The position numbers were made by a program, and so were the translations under genes. From the IMG/VR virus record IMGVR_UViG_3300027896_000223, positions 1 to 23,688 of that record: DNA of 23,688 nt; one strand, given 5' to 3'. How positions within the stretch are numbered: the stretch's first letter is position 1; every line of letters starts with the position of its first letter. The stretch is from a virus. A model generated the notes under the pieces. The model was not told where the DNA came from. It was given only the letters and a program-made list of their open reading frames with translations, and did no database searches. Positions 12,522 to 19,643 of the stretch are shown piece after piece.

Positions 12522-14456
12522 TTACTGATTTAAAAATTTTATTACTTTATCTTCATATGAATATGATAACTTATCATTGATTTCAGTTTGTTTCAAATTC
12601 AAGCCATTTTCATTACATATTTCAAGAAAATGTACTGTGGTAATTCCATTATTATCAATAGTATGTTTAATCAATTCTTTATAAATGCCCATATTTTCAT
12701 TTAAAAGGTCTTTGGCTCTAATTTTTTCTTCCTTTAAGATACCTTCAATAATATCATCTGTTTTTTCAGTACAATAATTTAATTCTTGTGATTGTGGTGC
12801 TTCTTTTTTAATTGTTCTTGAAACAATGCCGTCCATTCCATATTTTCTAACATAACAACCAGCAGTGTCAGTTGCATTTGATATATCTGCAGATGCTCCA
12901 ATTGATTTATAATCTTCACCAAATACAAGTTCTTCAGCAACTAAGCCGCCTAAATAAATAGCAATACGATTTCTTACAAATGTTCTGTTTTCAATTGAAC
13001 TATGATTAATAACAAATCCTTCTGATAAACCAGAACTATTTACATTGATCTGTCTGGGCGGAGTTTTATATAAAATAGCATATAATAACGCATGACCTAA
13101 TTCATGAACAGTTACTAGTATTTTTTCATCTCTTGTTTTTCCTTCACGAATATTATCAATATCAAGCACCACATCCTTTTCATATCTTTTTTCTTCAATA
13201 TAAGTAACTAATTGATTATCTATAATATCAAGACACATTTTATTTAAATCATTCACCAAACATAAATATAAGAAAAATGGTAAATTACTGCCTAACAAAT
13301 TATAAACTGTTGAAATTGCGGGTCTTACACCCTGTGTTGGAAACACACCATTTCTATAGATAGCATCATAAACATTATCAGTTAAAATAATCTCAATATT
13401 ATGTTCACTTTTAACTCTATTAAGAATTAAAGCACAATTTCTTTTAATAATTTCATAATAACTTTTCTTATCCAAACAAGGATAAATCACATGATTATTT
13501 CCAAATCTTGCAATTTGCTCTGGTTTGAATTGCTTTGCAAGTGCATTTTTAATATGAATAATATTAACTCTTTTTGATAATTCATGATATATGTCAGCAT
13601 CTCTTTCACTATCTTCAACTTCATCAGCCATTGTAAATGCTTGATCAAGATTACCAGATATGAAGATAAGCAATTTTTCATATGATTTGCCTTCATTAAC
13701 ATTACCTAACTTAAGACTGCTTTCCATAATTTCCATGCGCTGTTCAAGACTCATTTTCATGATCTCTTCTGCGGAAACACTTAAATTAAGCATTTTTTTA
13801 AACCTGTTTGCAGTCCAATATGATGTTTTATATTTATAATTTTTAGGTTTCTTTTCTTTGGGTACACCATTTTTACCTTTACCTTTTTTTAATTGTTTAT
13901 TACTTGGTTCATCCTCTTCATCTTCATTTTCTCTTCTATCTGAATAATACATTTCTTCAAATAATAAATCCAGTATTTCTGCTCTACGTTGAGAATTATT
14001 CTGAAATTTACCATCAGAAAGAAGCATCCAAATATCATTGAAATACTTATTTTCAATCATTATACCAGCTTCATCAACAGTGCGATAACGTTGAATTTCA
14101 TCCAGCAGAAGTATTGCTGGTTCATTTGAATCAATACCAGAACTTTCCAAAAAATTTTCAATATTTTTTGAATAGTCATTCTTCATATCCATCTGGATTT
14201 CTATAAACTTGTCAGTATAATTTAACAATTTTACAAGATTACGCACTAAATCAGTTTTGCCCACACCTGTAATGCCCCAGAGAGAAACTATTAAAGGTCT
14301 AAATTGAAGTTCTGGAGTAAGATACCATAATGATATGCTATCAATTATCTTATCAATTACTTCATCAATTCCAATAAATTTTTCTTTAAGTGCGACTTTA
14401 ACCCCATCAAGCACTTCTCTTCTCGACTTAATTCTTTCAAGAAATTCGTTATTCAT
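12522..14456 (-). CDS. soluble AAA+ / M41 metalloprotease (Clp-type ATPase fused to FtsH-type peptidase)
   Basis: The product has 644 residues. The AAA+ part has Walker A GITGVGKT (61-68), Walker B ILLLDE (115-120), sensor-1 FISGNLD (265-271), a possible arginine finger in EQIARFGN (313-320) and a Clp-like sensor-2 TQGVRPAI (374-381). This makes it closer to ClpB/ClpX-type ATPases than to FtsH. About 100 extra residues, highly charged around 175-207, sit between Walker B and sensor-1. The peptidase part has HELGH at 451-455 and a probable third zinc ligand D524 in GASADISNATDTA, as in FtsH M41. No membrane helix is present, unlike FtsH. It probably unfolds and degrades cytosolic proteins during infection; the target is unknown. 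It has a good Bacteroidota-type promoter (14477-14506). Confidence 0.88.
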   Translation of the reverse strand: MNNEFLERIKSRREVLDGVKVALKEKFIGIDEVIDKIIDSISLWYLTPELQFRPLIVSLWGITGVGKTDLVRNLVKLLNYTDKFIEIQMDMKNDYSKNIENFLESSGIDSNEPAILLLDEIQRYRTVDEAGIMIENKYFNDIWMLLSDGKFQNNSQRRAEILDLLFEEMYYSDRRENEDEEDEPSNKQLKKGKGKNGVPKEKKPKNYKYKTSYWTANRFKKMLNLSVSAEEIMKMSLEQRMEIMESSLKLGNVNEGKSYEKLLIFISGNLDQAFTMADEVEDSERDADIYHELSKRVNIIHIKNALAKQFKPEQIARFGNNHVIYPCLDKKSYYEIIKRNCALILNRVKSEHNIEIILTDNVYDAIYRNGVFPTQGVRPAISTVYNLLGSNLPFFLYLCLVNDLNKMCLDIIDNQLVTYIEEKRYEKDVVLDIDNIREGKTRDEKILVTVHELGHALLYAILYKTPPRQINVNSSGLSEGFVINHSSIENRTFVRNRIAIYLGGLVAEELVFGEDYKSIGASADISNATDTAGCYVRKYGMDGIVSRTIKKEAPQSQELNYCTEKTDDIIEGILKEEKIRAKDLLNENMGIYKELIKHTIDNNGITTVHFLEICNENGLNLKQTEINDKLSYSYEDKVIKFLNQ

Positions 14457-14476
14457 AATTTAATTTATTTCAGTTG

Positions 14477-14506
14477 CAAAGTTACTATATTAAATTAGAT
14501 TTGCAA
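14477..14506 (-). promoter_or_regulatory. Bacteroidota-type promoter for the protease gene
   Basis: On the minus strand TTG (14506-14504), 19 bases, then TAACTTTG (14484-14477). This matches the -33 TTG / -7 TAnnTTTG layout. The ATG at 14456 lies 20 bases beyond, leaving a short normal leader. The -33 part lies inside the end of the preceding gene. Confidence 0.55.
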
Positions 14507-14909
14507 TATATTTTATACAATTATCACAAAGTTCAAGTTCTCCAGTAATTATACTCATAATTTTTTTCTTTACTTCAATATTTGTAGTTTCATTATAATT
14601 TCTCACCATTGATACTAAACCGCTTAATGGACTGAGTTTATTACGTATGTCTGCACCAACAATATCTACTTCATACATTTCAAACTCCACAAGTTCATAA
14701 TCATCGATATTAAAATTCACATCTGCCCATAAATTTTTATTGTAGAGTATTTTCATTAAATCAATTGTAGCTGTAATTGGTTGTGGATTAGGTAATTCTG
14801 AAGTAAAAATTATATTTAATCCACCGAGTTGTTGTATTTCAACAAATTCTTTTGTTTCCTTTTTTCTAAGTGCTTTGAATTTCATAATTAATTTTTTATA
14901 ATTTGTCAA
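14490..14909 (-). CDS. hypothetical protein (139 aa)
   Basis: I do not recognise this protein with confidence. The N-terminal half is basic then mixed, and the middle is acidic (NIDDYELVEFEMYEVDIVG). The C-terminal helices contain ADIRNKLSPLSGLVSMVRNY, which faintly recalls the dimerisation helix of sensor histidine kinases (HDLRNxLSPL), but the phospho-accepting histidine is absent and there is no ATPase domain. It overlaps the following small gene by 14 bases and is the gene immediately before the protease. Confidence 0.65.
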   Translation of the reverse strand: MTNYKKLIMKFKALRKKETKEFVEIQQLGGLNIIFTSELPNPQPITATIDLMKILYNKNLWADVNFNIDDYELVEFEMYEVDIVGADIRNKLSPLSGLVSMVRNYNETTNIEVKKKIMSIITGELELCDNCIKYIANLI

Positions 14910-15153
14910 ATTCTTCTTGAGTTAAAAAACTTTCCAATACAATTTCGCTGTCAGGATTTATTCTATCCGATTTATCAATTGCAAGCACACAACGGTCTTC
15001 AACATTAACTTCAACTATAATTGCTTTAAAATAATCAAAATCAAGTCCTGCAGGAACTTCTTGATATATAGCATCACCCACTTTAAGTGCTCTCCAGCGT
15101 TTGTCTTCTTCGACAAAATCTGTCATGATTTTATAAAATTCTTTTGGTTTCAT
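14896..15153 (-). CDS. hypothetical protein (85 aa)
   Basis: I do not recognise this protein. It opens with a helix (MKPKEFYKIMTDFVEEDKRW) followed by a strand-rich part resembling a small SH3-like barrel (KVGDAIYQEVPAG, IIVEVNVEDRCVLAID), and ends LTQEEFDKL. The barrel idea is only an impression. ATGA coupling to the gene before it, and an overlap with the gene after it, indicate one operon. Confidence 0.7.
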   Translation of the reverse strand: MKPKEFYKIMTDFVEEDKRWRALKVGDAIYQEVPAGLDFDYFKAIIVEVNVEDRCVLAIDKSDRINPDSEIVLESFLTQEEFDKL

Positions 15154-15461
15154 AATTCTCGTGTTACAATTTCAAATAATTTCTTTATGAACATTCTATG
15201 GAATACCGCACTTGATTGATAATCACCATAATTTTCTTCAGTAATAACCACATCAGGAGTATTTTTAAGTATTGCAACTTCTATGGTCATGTCTTCAAAA
15301 CCATACTCACCAGTGGGTTCGACTTCACCCATACCATTAGAACGACCATACTGCACCTTTCTTTTCAAAGTTATATTTTTCACAATGTGATCTTTTTCAA
15401 GAACCTTCTTAACTTGATTTTCATCAAAAAATCCATCAAATTTAAAATAATATTGTTTCAT
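15150..15461 (-). CDS. hypothetical protein (103 aa)
   Basis: I do not recognise this protein. An aromatic start (MKQYYFKFDGFFDENQVKKV) suggests a beta-alpha unit. A basic loop (KRKVQYGRSNGMGEVEP) and a strand-rich stretch (GEYGFEDMTIEVAIL) follow. It begins 3 bases after the HicB-like gene's stop and is joined to the next gene by an ATGA overlap. It is a member of the 18168-14490 leftward operon. Confidence 0.7.
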   Translation of the reverse strand: MKQYYFKFDGFFDENQVKKVLEKDHIVKNITLKRKVQYGRSNGMGEVEPTGEYGFEDMTIEVAILKNTPDVVITEENYGDYQSSAVFHRMFIKKLFEIVTREL

Positions 15462-15464
15462 AAT

Positions 15465-15665
15465 TTATTTGTTTTCTTCTATTGGTAACGTATTTTTATG
15501 TGAATATATGTCATGCATTGCTTTTTGTAAATTATCCAATGCTTCATCTTTTGTTCCTCCCTCTGAAATTACATTGGAAAATTCTTTAAAGAATACAGTA
15601 AAACCACCTTGTGGGTCTTCTACATATATTGGAGTTACTGGTATTGTAAGTAGATATACACTCAT
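15465..15665 (-). CDS. orphan HicB-like antitoxin-fold protein
   Basis: The product has 66 residues. The sequence YVEDPQGGFTVFFKEFSNVI, then SEGGTKDEALDNLQKAM, follows the HicB partial-RNase-H fold (gGfxvxfPdlpg...sxGdTxeEAlxN). A full HicB would usually add a C-terminal DNA-binding domain, which is missing, and no HicA toxin (a small double-stranded RNA-binding-fold protein with an active His) lies next to it. It may neutralise a host HicA or serve another role. It overlaps the preceding gene by ATGA (15662-15665). Confidence 0.75.
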   Translation of the reverse strand: MSVYLLTIPVTPIYVEDPQGGFTVFFKEFSNVISEGGTKDEALDNLQKAMHDIYSHKNTLPIEENK

Positions 15666-15952
15666 TTTATTTCCTCTTTTTTTATTCTAAATGAATGCTC
15701 TTCATTTTGAGATTTTATTTTTATTTCATTTTTTAACATTTTTCCAATGTGTTCTGCAGCAAGACGGGCATTAACACAATGTGTCAGGTCTTCTTTAGTA
15801 TAAGGCTGACCATTAAGTGTTGAAATACCTTCCCAGATATTTCTACCCTTTGGTGGTATTCCTTCAACTTGTCTTAGTTCAATTAACAAGTTTAAATCTT
15901 TTGGCTCTCTATCAAGAGTGTAAGATAGTTTATAATTACCCTTTAGTTCCAT
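15662..15952 (-). CDS. hypothetical protein (96 aa)
   Basis: I do not recognise this protein. The ATG at 15950-15952 (MELKGNYKL) was chosen over a TTG five codons earlier. The product is charged and soluble, with a G/P-rich loop (VEGIPPKGRNIWEGI) and a helical part (LTHCVNARLAAEHIGKML). It overlaps the end of the preceding gene by 17 bases and the HicB-like start by ATGA, so it is translated from the same message. Confidence 0.65.
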   Translation of the reverse strand: MELKGNYKLSYTLDREPKDLNLLIELRQVEGIPPKGRNIWEGISTLNGQPYTKEDLTHCVNARLAAEHIGKMLKNEIKIKSQNEEHSFRIKKEEIK

Positions 15953-16127
15953 TTGTACAGTTATCAATTGTTACAGATATAAATTGTTTGTCATCATCGT
16001 ATTTACCCGCTTTATTAATAAACACAATACTGTCTTTTTGCTTAATCAAATCAATGATTTGCTGTTTATTGGTACAGATAGTACCTTTACGATAAGTTTC
16101 CTGATAAGTAATTTTTTTCTTTGCCAT
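15936..16127 (-). CDS. hypothetical basic protein (63 aa)
   Basis: I do not recognise this protein. I chose the ATG at 16125-16127 (MAKKKITYQETYRKG), one base after the SprT-like stop; another ATG at 16139 lies inside the SprT-like gene. The product is basic at the N-terminus, then has a helix (NKQQIIDLIKQKDSIVFI) and an acidic turn (KYDDDKQF). No known motif is seen. Confidence 0.6.
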   Translation of the reverse strand: MAKKKITYQETYRKGTICTNKQQIIDLIKQKDSIVFINKAGKYDDDKQFISVTIDNCTNGTKG

Positions 16128-16128
16128 A

Positions 16129-16578
16129 TTAATTTTCATTTAAAGTCCATACAAATAAAAAATCTCTATTAAATTTATTATCACAAATTGAACATGATAT
16201 TGCTTTTCTTCTATGCCTTAATATTCTTTTACCACAATTAGGACAAGTACCCATATATTTTGGCTTAACATGTGCTTCACCATGATATAATCTTTCACCA
16301 TTACAGCCAATTTCAATTGCTTTTTGTTTCCACATTAAATCATGTCCATGTTTTCCTCCAACTAAGCCATGTGCAATTTCATGAAGTATAGTATCTTTAA
16401 TTTCTTCTGGTTTAAGAAGTGGTAAATAAATTTTTGACAATGAAATTATTTTTCTTCTACCCATACAACGACCTAATCTATGACGTGCATTATCAAATAC
16501 AAATTTCTATGTTAACGTGGAAAGACCGTTTTTTTCCATTAATGTTATTGCTAATATCTTTGCTTTAGCTTCTGTCAT
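16129..16578 (-). pseudogene. SprT-like zinc metalloprotease, interrupted by in-frame TAG
   Basis: Read from the ATG at 16576-16578, which makes an ATGA overlap with the ATP-grasp stop, the frame is open for 150 codons except for TAG at codon 24 (16507-16509). The stretch after the TAG, KFVFDNARHRLGRC, is the conserved SprT N-terminal segment, normally preceded by Trp. TGG to TAG is a single change. Downstream are ISLSK, DTILHEIAHGLVGG (H66, E67, H70), GHDLMW with a probable third ligand, and a zinc ribbon (CPNCGKR ... CSICDNKF). Translation might restart at ATG 16462-16464 (codon 39), keeping the active site but losing the N-terminal part. SprT proteins cleave DNA-protein crosslinks. It may be dead, suppressed, or a sequencing error. 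Confidence 0.75.
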
Positions 16579-17381
16579 AATATAATAAATTTATTTTTTA
16601 CCATTTCTCTTTGTAAGTACTGATAGAACCATTTACTAAACATATTCGGAAGTTTTGCATAATCAGCAAAACCATAGAGTCCACAACTATGAAAATCGTG
16701 AATTTCGATTATAAATGTATGATAATCATTTACTCCAACATCCAATGTATATGCCACAGGTGCTTCACCAGATTTTTCAAAGGCAGTAATCATTTCACTT
16801 ATTGCCAATACTCTTGGAAATTTTGTGAATTCACCAGAATAATTTTGTAAACCTACAATTTTGCCCTCAAAGACAAAAACACGCCATTCACTATCAATAC
16901 TAATAAATTGTGAAACTTGATAATTACCTGCTGGCAATGGCAGCATGCCCGGTTCTTTAAGTTCAATAAATTCAGCAAATCCTTTTATTTTATCATTACT
17001 TTTAACAAAATATTTTGCCCCAATTACATTTTCAAAATCCATATGATTACCGTTTTTTATTGGTCTATGTGAATATCGTGGGTCAAATAAACATGCAGGT
17101 ACGTTTCTTGGCTTTGGTGTTAAACCATAAAAATGCTGAAGAAATTCAGTGACAAATTCTACGCTACCAACAGGCACATAATTTTTGTGAAATTGTTTGA
17201 ACTCTATAGGTGGATAAATGTCATCTGGCTCAAGTAATTCAGGTGTGTTAATAAATTTCACCTTAATCTTTTCTTTTTTATCATTACGTGTCAGCCAATT
17301 CTTAAATCTTACAGACTCAAGTAAGGCAAAAGAAAAATCATGTCTGATTTCTCCATCAATTTTTTGAATTAAAAATTTCAT
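16575..17381 (-). CDS. ATP-grasp domain protein
   Basis: The product has 268 residues. The C-terminal half has the ATP-grasp pattern: SQFISIDSEWRVFVFEGKIV, then GLQNYSGEF, then a central helix, TLDVGV, and FIIEIHDFHSCGLYGFADY with acidic and polar metal-binding positions. The N-terminal part (residues 1-110) is less typical and includes PRYSHRPIKNG. Phage proteins of this DUF4343-like group form amide or peptide-type bonds with an unknown substrate. It couples by ATGA to the 65-residue gene before it and to the SprT-like gene after it. That coupling fixes the SprT start at 16578. Confidence 0.8.
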   Translation of the reverse strand: MKFLIQKIDGEIRHDFSFALLESVRFKNWLTRNDKKEKIKVKFINTPELLEPDDIYPPIEFKQFHKNYVPVGSVEFVTEFLQHFYGLTPKPRNVPACLFDPRYSHRPIKNGNHMDFENVIGAKYFVKSNDKIKGFAEFIELKEPGMLPLPAGNYQVSQFISIDSEWRVFVFEGKIVGLQNYSGEFTKFPRVLAISEMITAFEKSGEAPVAYTLDVGVNDYHTFIIEIHDFHSCGLYGFADYAKLPNMFSKWFYQYLQREMVKNKFIIL

Positions 17382-17575
17382 CGTTGATGTTTTGATGCTT
17401 CTTCTAAAATAGCTTTCTCATATTCTTCCCAGATTTTAATACTATCTCTAATATAATTTTTTATATCAAGACTTTCAGTATTTGCCAAATCAGCATAAAG
17501 TGTTTTAATGATATCACCACATCTTACCAATACATCTCCGTTTTTTACTATTGAAGTTACTTTTACTGCTCCCAT
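17378..17575 (-). CDS. hypothetical protein (65 aa)
   Basis: I do not recognise this protein. A short strand region (VKVTSIVKNGDVLVRCGDII) is followed by a helix (DIKNYIRDSIKIWEEYEKAI). It is soluble. It begins 2 bases after the HAD gene stop and couples by ATGA to the ATP-grasp gene, so it is part of that operon. Confidence 0.65.
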   Translation of the reverse strand: MGAVKVTSIVKNGDVLVRCGDIIKTLYADLANTESLDIKNYIRDSIKIWEEYEKAILEEASKHQR

Positions 17576-17577
17576 AA

Positions 17578-18168
17578 TTAAAATGTTTTATGTTTAAAAA
17601 AAGTTTTTATGTTATTCACAATTGTAGGCGTTAAACCACAATATTTATCACATTGAAAAAAATTAAATTGTTGATTTAAAAGCATATCGTTATCATCATC
17701 AATTATTGCATAACGATGAAAATCAAAATAATGCACACCAAACCATTGAAAACAATTATCTTTAAGCCATTTACTTATTTCAGTACCTCTTTCGTATCCA
17801 GTATATGGTGTTTTGTCAATAATTGTAAATGTTGCTCCACAGTAATTGAATATTTTCTGCAGGTCTTCAACAGACCAACCACTTCTCATTGAAGCACTAA
17901 TCACAATCGCACTGTTTGTTTCCTTGCAAAGCCAGTTCAATAATCCGATACGCATTTCACAAGTTTCGCTCTTATAATATTCTAAATCAGTAAGCTGTTT
18001 TTGTTTAAGAAGTTTACGAAGATATTTTTTGACTGTCTTATATAGAGGTATACCATCAAAGCGTTTCAGATGTGCAAACTTTTCATCATAAAAAAGCTGG
18101 CAATTCAGAACACCGTCATGATCAAGGAAAATAACGTTTGTAAATTTGTTTACTTCTGGCTTAATCAT
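17578..18168 (-). CDS. HAD-superfamily phosphatase (SAK-type)
   Basis: The product has 196 residues. Motif I is VIFLDHDGVLN (D16, D18), motif II is IVISASMRSG (Ser near 91-93), and the late acidic motif is AIIDDDNDM (D157-D159). The order and the SAK-like segment YTGYERGTEISKWL fit the HAD-like group called HAD_SAK, which is common in phages and thought to act in RNA repair or end-healing. Between motifs I and II lies a helical region of about 70 residues. It starts the ATP-grasp block, 12 bases after the gene 18181-18423. Confidence 0.85.
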   Translation of the reverse strand: MIKPEVNKFTNVIFLDHDGVLNCQLFYDEKFAHLKRFDGIPLYKTVKKYLRKLLKQKQLTDLEYYKSETCEMRIGLLNWLCKETNSAIVISASMRSGWSVEDLQKIFNYCGATFTIIDKTPYTGYERGTEISKWLKDNCFQWFGVHYFDFHRYAIIDDDNDMLLNQQFNFFQCDKYCGLTPTIVNNIKTFFKHKTF

Positions 18169-18180
18169 TATATTTTACGT

Positions 18181-18423
18181 TTAAAATATTATTTTTTTGC
18201 AAAATTGTTCTTCAAATGTTATAACAGTTATTTCACCACCACAATGACTGGTAAATAATTCTTTTAATTTGTTTCTGAATTCTTCAAGTTCTTCGTTATT
18301 ATCAAAATAGAAACTGCCTTCAACATTAAATGTTACTGGATTTTCGCCATTCACAATAATATGAAAACCATTTATTTTTATGATCTTTATAAGATTGGCT
18401 AATAATTTTTTTGTAATTTTCAT
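18181..18423 (-). CDS. hypothetical protein (80 aa)
   Basis: I do not recognise this protein. A basic helix at the start (KKLLANLIKIIKINGF) is followed by strand-like parts (HIIVNGENPVTFNVEG) and a charged helix (EELEEFRNKLKELF). Its ATG is 5 bases from the CGTATAA of copy 5 and also lies downstream of a host-type promoter. It is the first gene of the leftward arm. Confidence 0.7.
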   Translation of the reverse strand: MKITKKLLANLIKIIKINGFHIIVNGENPVTFNVEGSFYFDNNEELEEFRNKLKELFTSHCGGEITVITFEEQFCKKIIF

Positions 18424-18428
18424 ACTCG

Positions 18429-18459
18429 TTATACGTATATAATTAATAAAAGGTTACAA
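18429..18459 (-). promoter_or_regulatory. phage-type promoter motif, copy 5
   Basis: On the minus strand TTGTAAC (18459-18453) is followed by 17 bases and CGTATAA (18435-18429), within a TATACGTATA palindrome. It precedes the ATG at 18423 by 5 bases. Confidence 0.65.
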
Positions 18460-18469
18460 ATTTTCCATG

Positions 18470-18498
18470 CAAATATAATTAATTTATTTTAATTGCAA
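18470..18498 (-). promoter_or_regulatory. Bacteroidota-type promoter, leftward
   Basis: On the minus strand TTG (18498-18496), 18 bases, then TATATTTG (18477-18470). It matches the TTG/TAnnTTTG layout and lies upstream of the phage-type motif, giving the leftward arm two stacked promoters. Confidence 0.5.
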
Positions 18499-18514
18499 CT
18501 TTTTTTCAAAAAAA

Positions 18515-18545
18515 TTTGTTGATTAAATAAATTGTATTACTTTTG
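18515..18545 (+). promoter_or_regulatory. Bacteroidota-type promoter, rightward
   Basis: TTTG (18515-18518), 19 bases, then TACTTTTG (18538-18545). It fits the Bacteroidota -33/-7 consensus well. It decides the start of the next gene at the ATG 18565, because an upstream TTG (18532) would lie inside the promoter. Confidence 0.65.
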
Positions 18546-18564
18546 TTGTTTAAATCTAAAAATA

Positions 18565-18780
18565 ATGGAAGAAATAAGAAAACATCTTGAATCAAAAGTA
18601 GAATATACAACAAAAGAATACGATGATATTTATTATCATTGGAGAAACGCTAAAAAAGAAATTGAAAGAATGACGAATGAATTCAAATCACTCACAACAT
18701 CACTTGATAAAGCAAAAAGTGATCTGGACTATTATAGAAAACTTTTAAAAGAACTTAACGAACACGAAAATATCCAATGA
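18565..18780 (+). CDS. small coiled-coil protein (71 aa)
   Basis: The product has 71 residues and is almost entirely charged helix: EEIRKHLESKVEYTTKEY, HWRNAKKEIERMTNEFKS, and KAKSDLDYYRKLLKELNEH, with heptad-like spacing. A coiled-coil or dimerising role is likely, but no function is known. I start it at ATG 18565 rather than an upstream TTG because the promoter at 18515-18545 ends just before. It couples by ATGA to the HD gene and opens the rightward operon. Confidence 0.7.
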   Translation: MEEIRKHLESKVEYTTKEYDDIYYHWRNAKKEIERMTNEFKSLTTSLDKAKSDLDYYRKLLKELNEHENIQ

Positions 18781-19358
18781 AATACGATTTTGTAAAAATT
18801 AGAGAATATGCTGAAAAGTGTCACGATGACGCTAATTGTAAATATGCTGACGGAAGCTACATGATTCATGTTGATAAAGTGGTATATGCTGTTGAAACAT
18901 ATCAAGACGTATTTCTTCGTCCAATTGATGCGGAAATTACTAAAGCAGCGGCTTATTGTCATGATTTACAAGAAGATGCAAGAGAAACTTTCAATAATAT
19001 AAAAGAAATAATAAGTATTGAAGCAGCAAAAGTTGTACTGAGAGTAACTGATGTACCTGCAGAAAACAGATTAATGAAACATTTACTCACAATGGGTAAG
19101 ACTGTTGAAGATCATCGTGCTATTATTTTAAAAATGTGTGATATTTGGGCAAACGCAACATTTAGCTGTGAAAATAGTACCTCAATGTATCCTAAATATG
19201 TTGATGAATACCAATATCGTAAGCCAATATTTCAATCAGCATTAAAATGGTACACACAGTATCTTGATCAGGAAATACTTAAACATTTATGGGGAGAACT
19301 TGATTATGCTCATGGTGTTAAAAGCACTTACTTATATTTAAGATTAAATTTAGAATAA
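18777..19358 (+). CDS. MESH1/SpoT-like HD hydrolase
   Basis: The product has 193 residues. H31 (YMIHVDKV), H62-D63 with E66-D67 (AAYCHDLQEDARETF) and D122 (ILKMCDIWANA) match the HD hydrolase pattern of SpoT/MESH1 proteins (HDxxED ... KLADRLxN). No synthetase domain follows. Enzymes of this group hydrolyse (p)ppGpp or NADPH. A phage copy could remove a host alarmone, but the substrate is inferred only. The C-terminal part (residues 140-193) is aromatic and basic. It overlaps the coiled-coil gene start by ATGA and lies 3 bases before the 89-residue gene. Confidence 0.8.
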   Translation: MKYDFVKIREYAEKCHDDANCKYADGSYMIHVDKVVYAVETYQDVFLRPIDAEITKAAAYCHDLQEDARETFNNIKEIISIEAAKVVLRVTDVPAENRLMKHLLTMGKTVEDHRAIILKMCDIWANATFSCENSTSMYPKYVDEYQYRKPIFQSALKWYTQYLDQEILKHLWGELDYAHGVKSTYLYLRLNLE

Positions 19359-19361
19359 TAT

Positions 19362-19631
19362 ATGAAAAAAAAGGTTTACACAGAAAATGTAGAGGCATTA
19401 ACCTTATGTGATGAAGTTCAGCGTTTAACTCGCAGAAGAAATAAACTTAATGCTGAAATTTATGACAAAATAAACAAAATGAGATTGGTGTGTACACATA
19501 CAGAAACAAAAGTTGAAGACAGTTATGTTAGTGGTGGATATCTCAACAGAGAAGAATTCATTAAAACAACTATTTGTATTGTATGTGGGAAAGAACTTAA
19601 TAAAGATATTACTTACGGTGGATTTAATTAA
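19362..19631 (+). CDS. hypothetical protein with C/H metal-type motif (89 aa)
   Basis: I do not recognise this protein as a named family. After a charged helix (LTRRRNKLNAEIYDKINKM) come a C-x-H (LVCTHTET) and a C-x-x-C (CIVCGKEL). Together they resemble a small zinc-binding site with a 30-residue loop. It is probably soluble. It starts 3 bases after the HD gene stop and is followed 12 bases later by the exonuclease gene. Confidence 0.7.
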   Translation: MKKKVYTENVEALTLCDEVQRLTRRRNKLNAEIYDKINKMRLVCTHTETKVEDSYVSGGYLNREEFIKTTICIVCGKELNKDITYGGFN

Positions 19632-19643
19632 TAACTTAATAAT

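Noticed and set aside
18532-18564. Longer start (TTG) for the coiled-coil gene
   Set aside because: It would place the N-terminus across the -7 element of the promoter at 18515-18545. ATG at 18565 is better.
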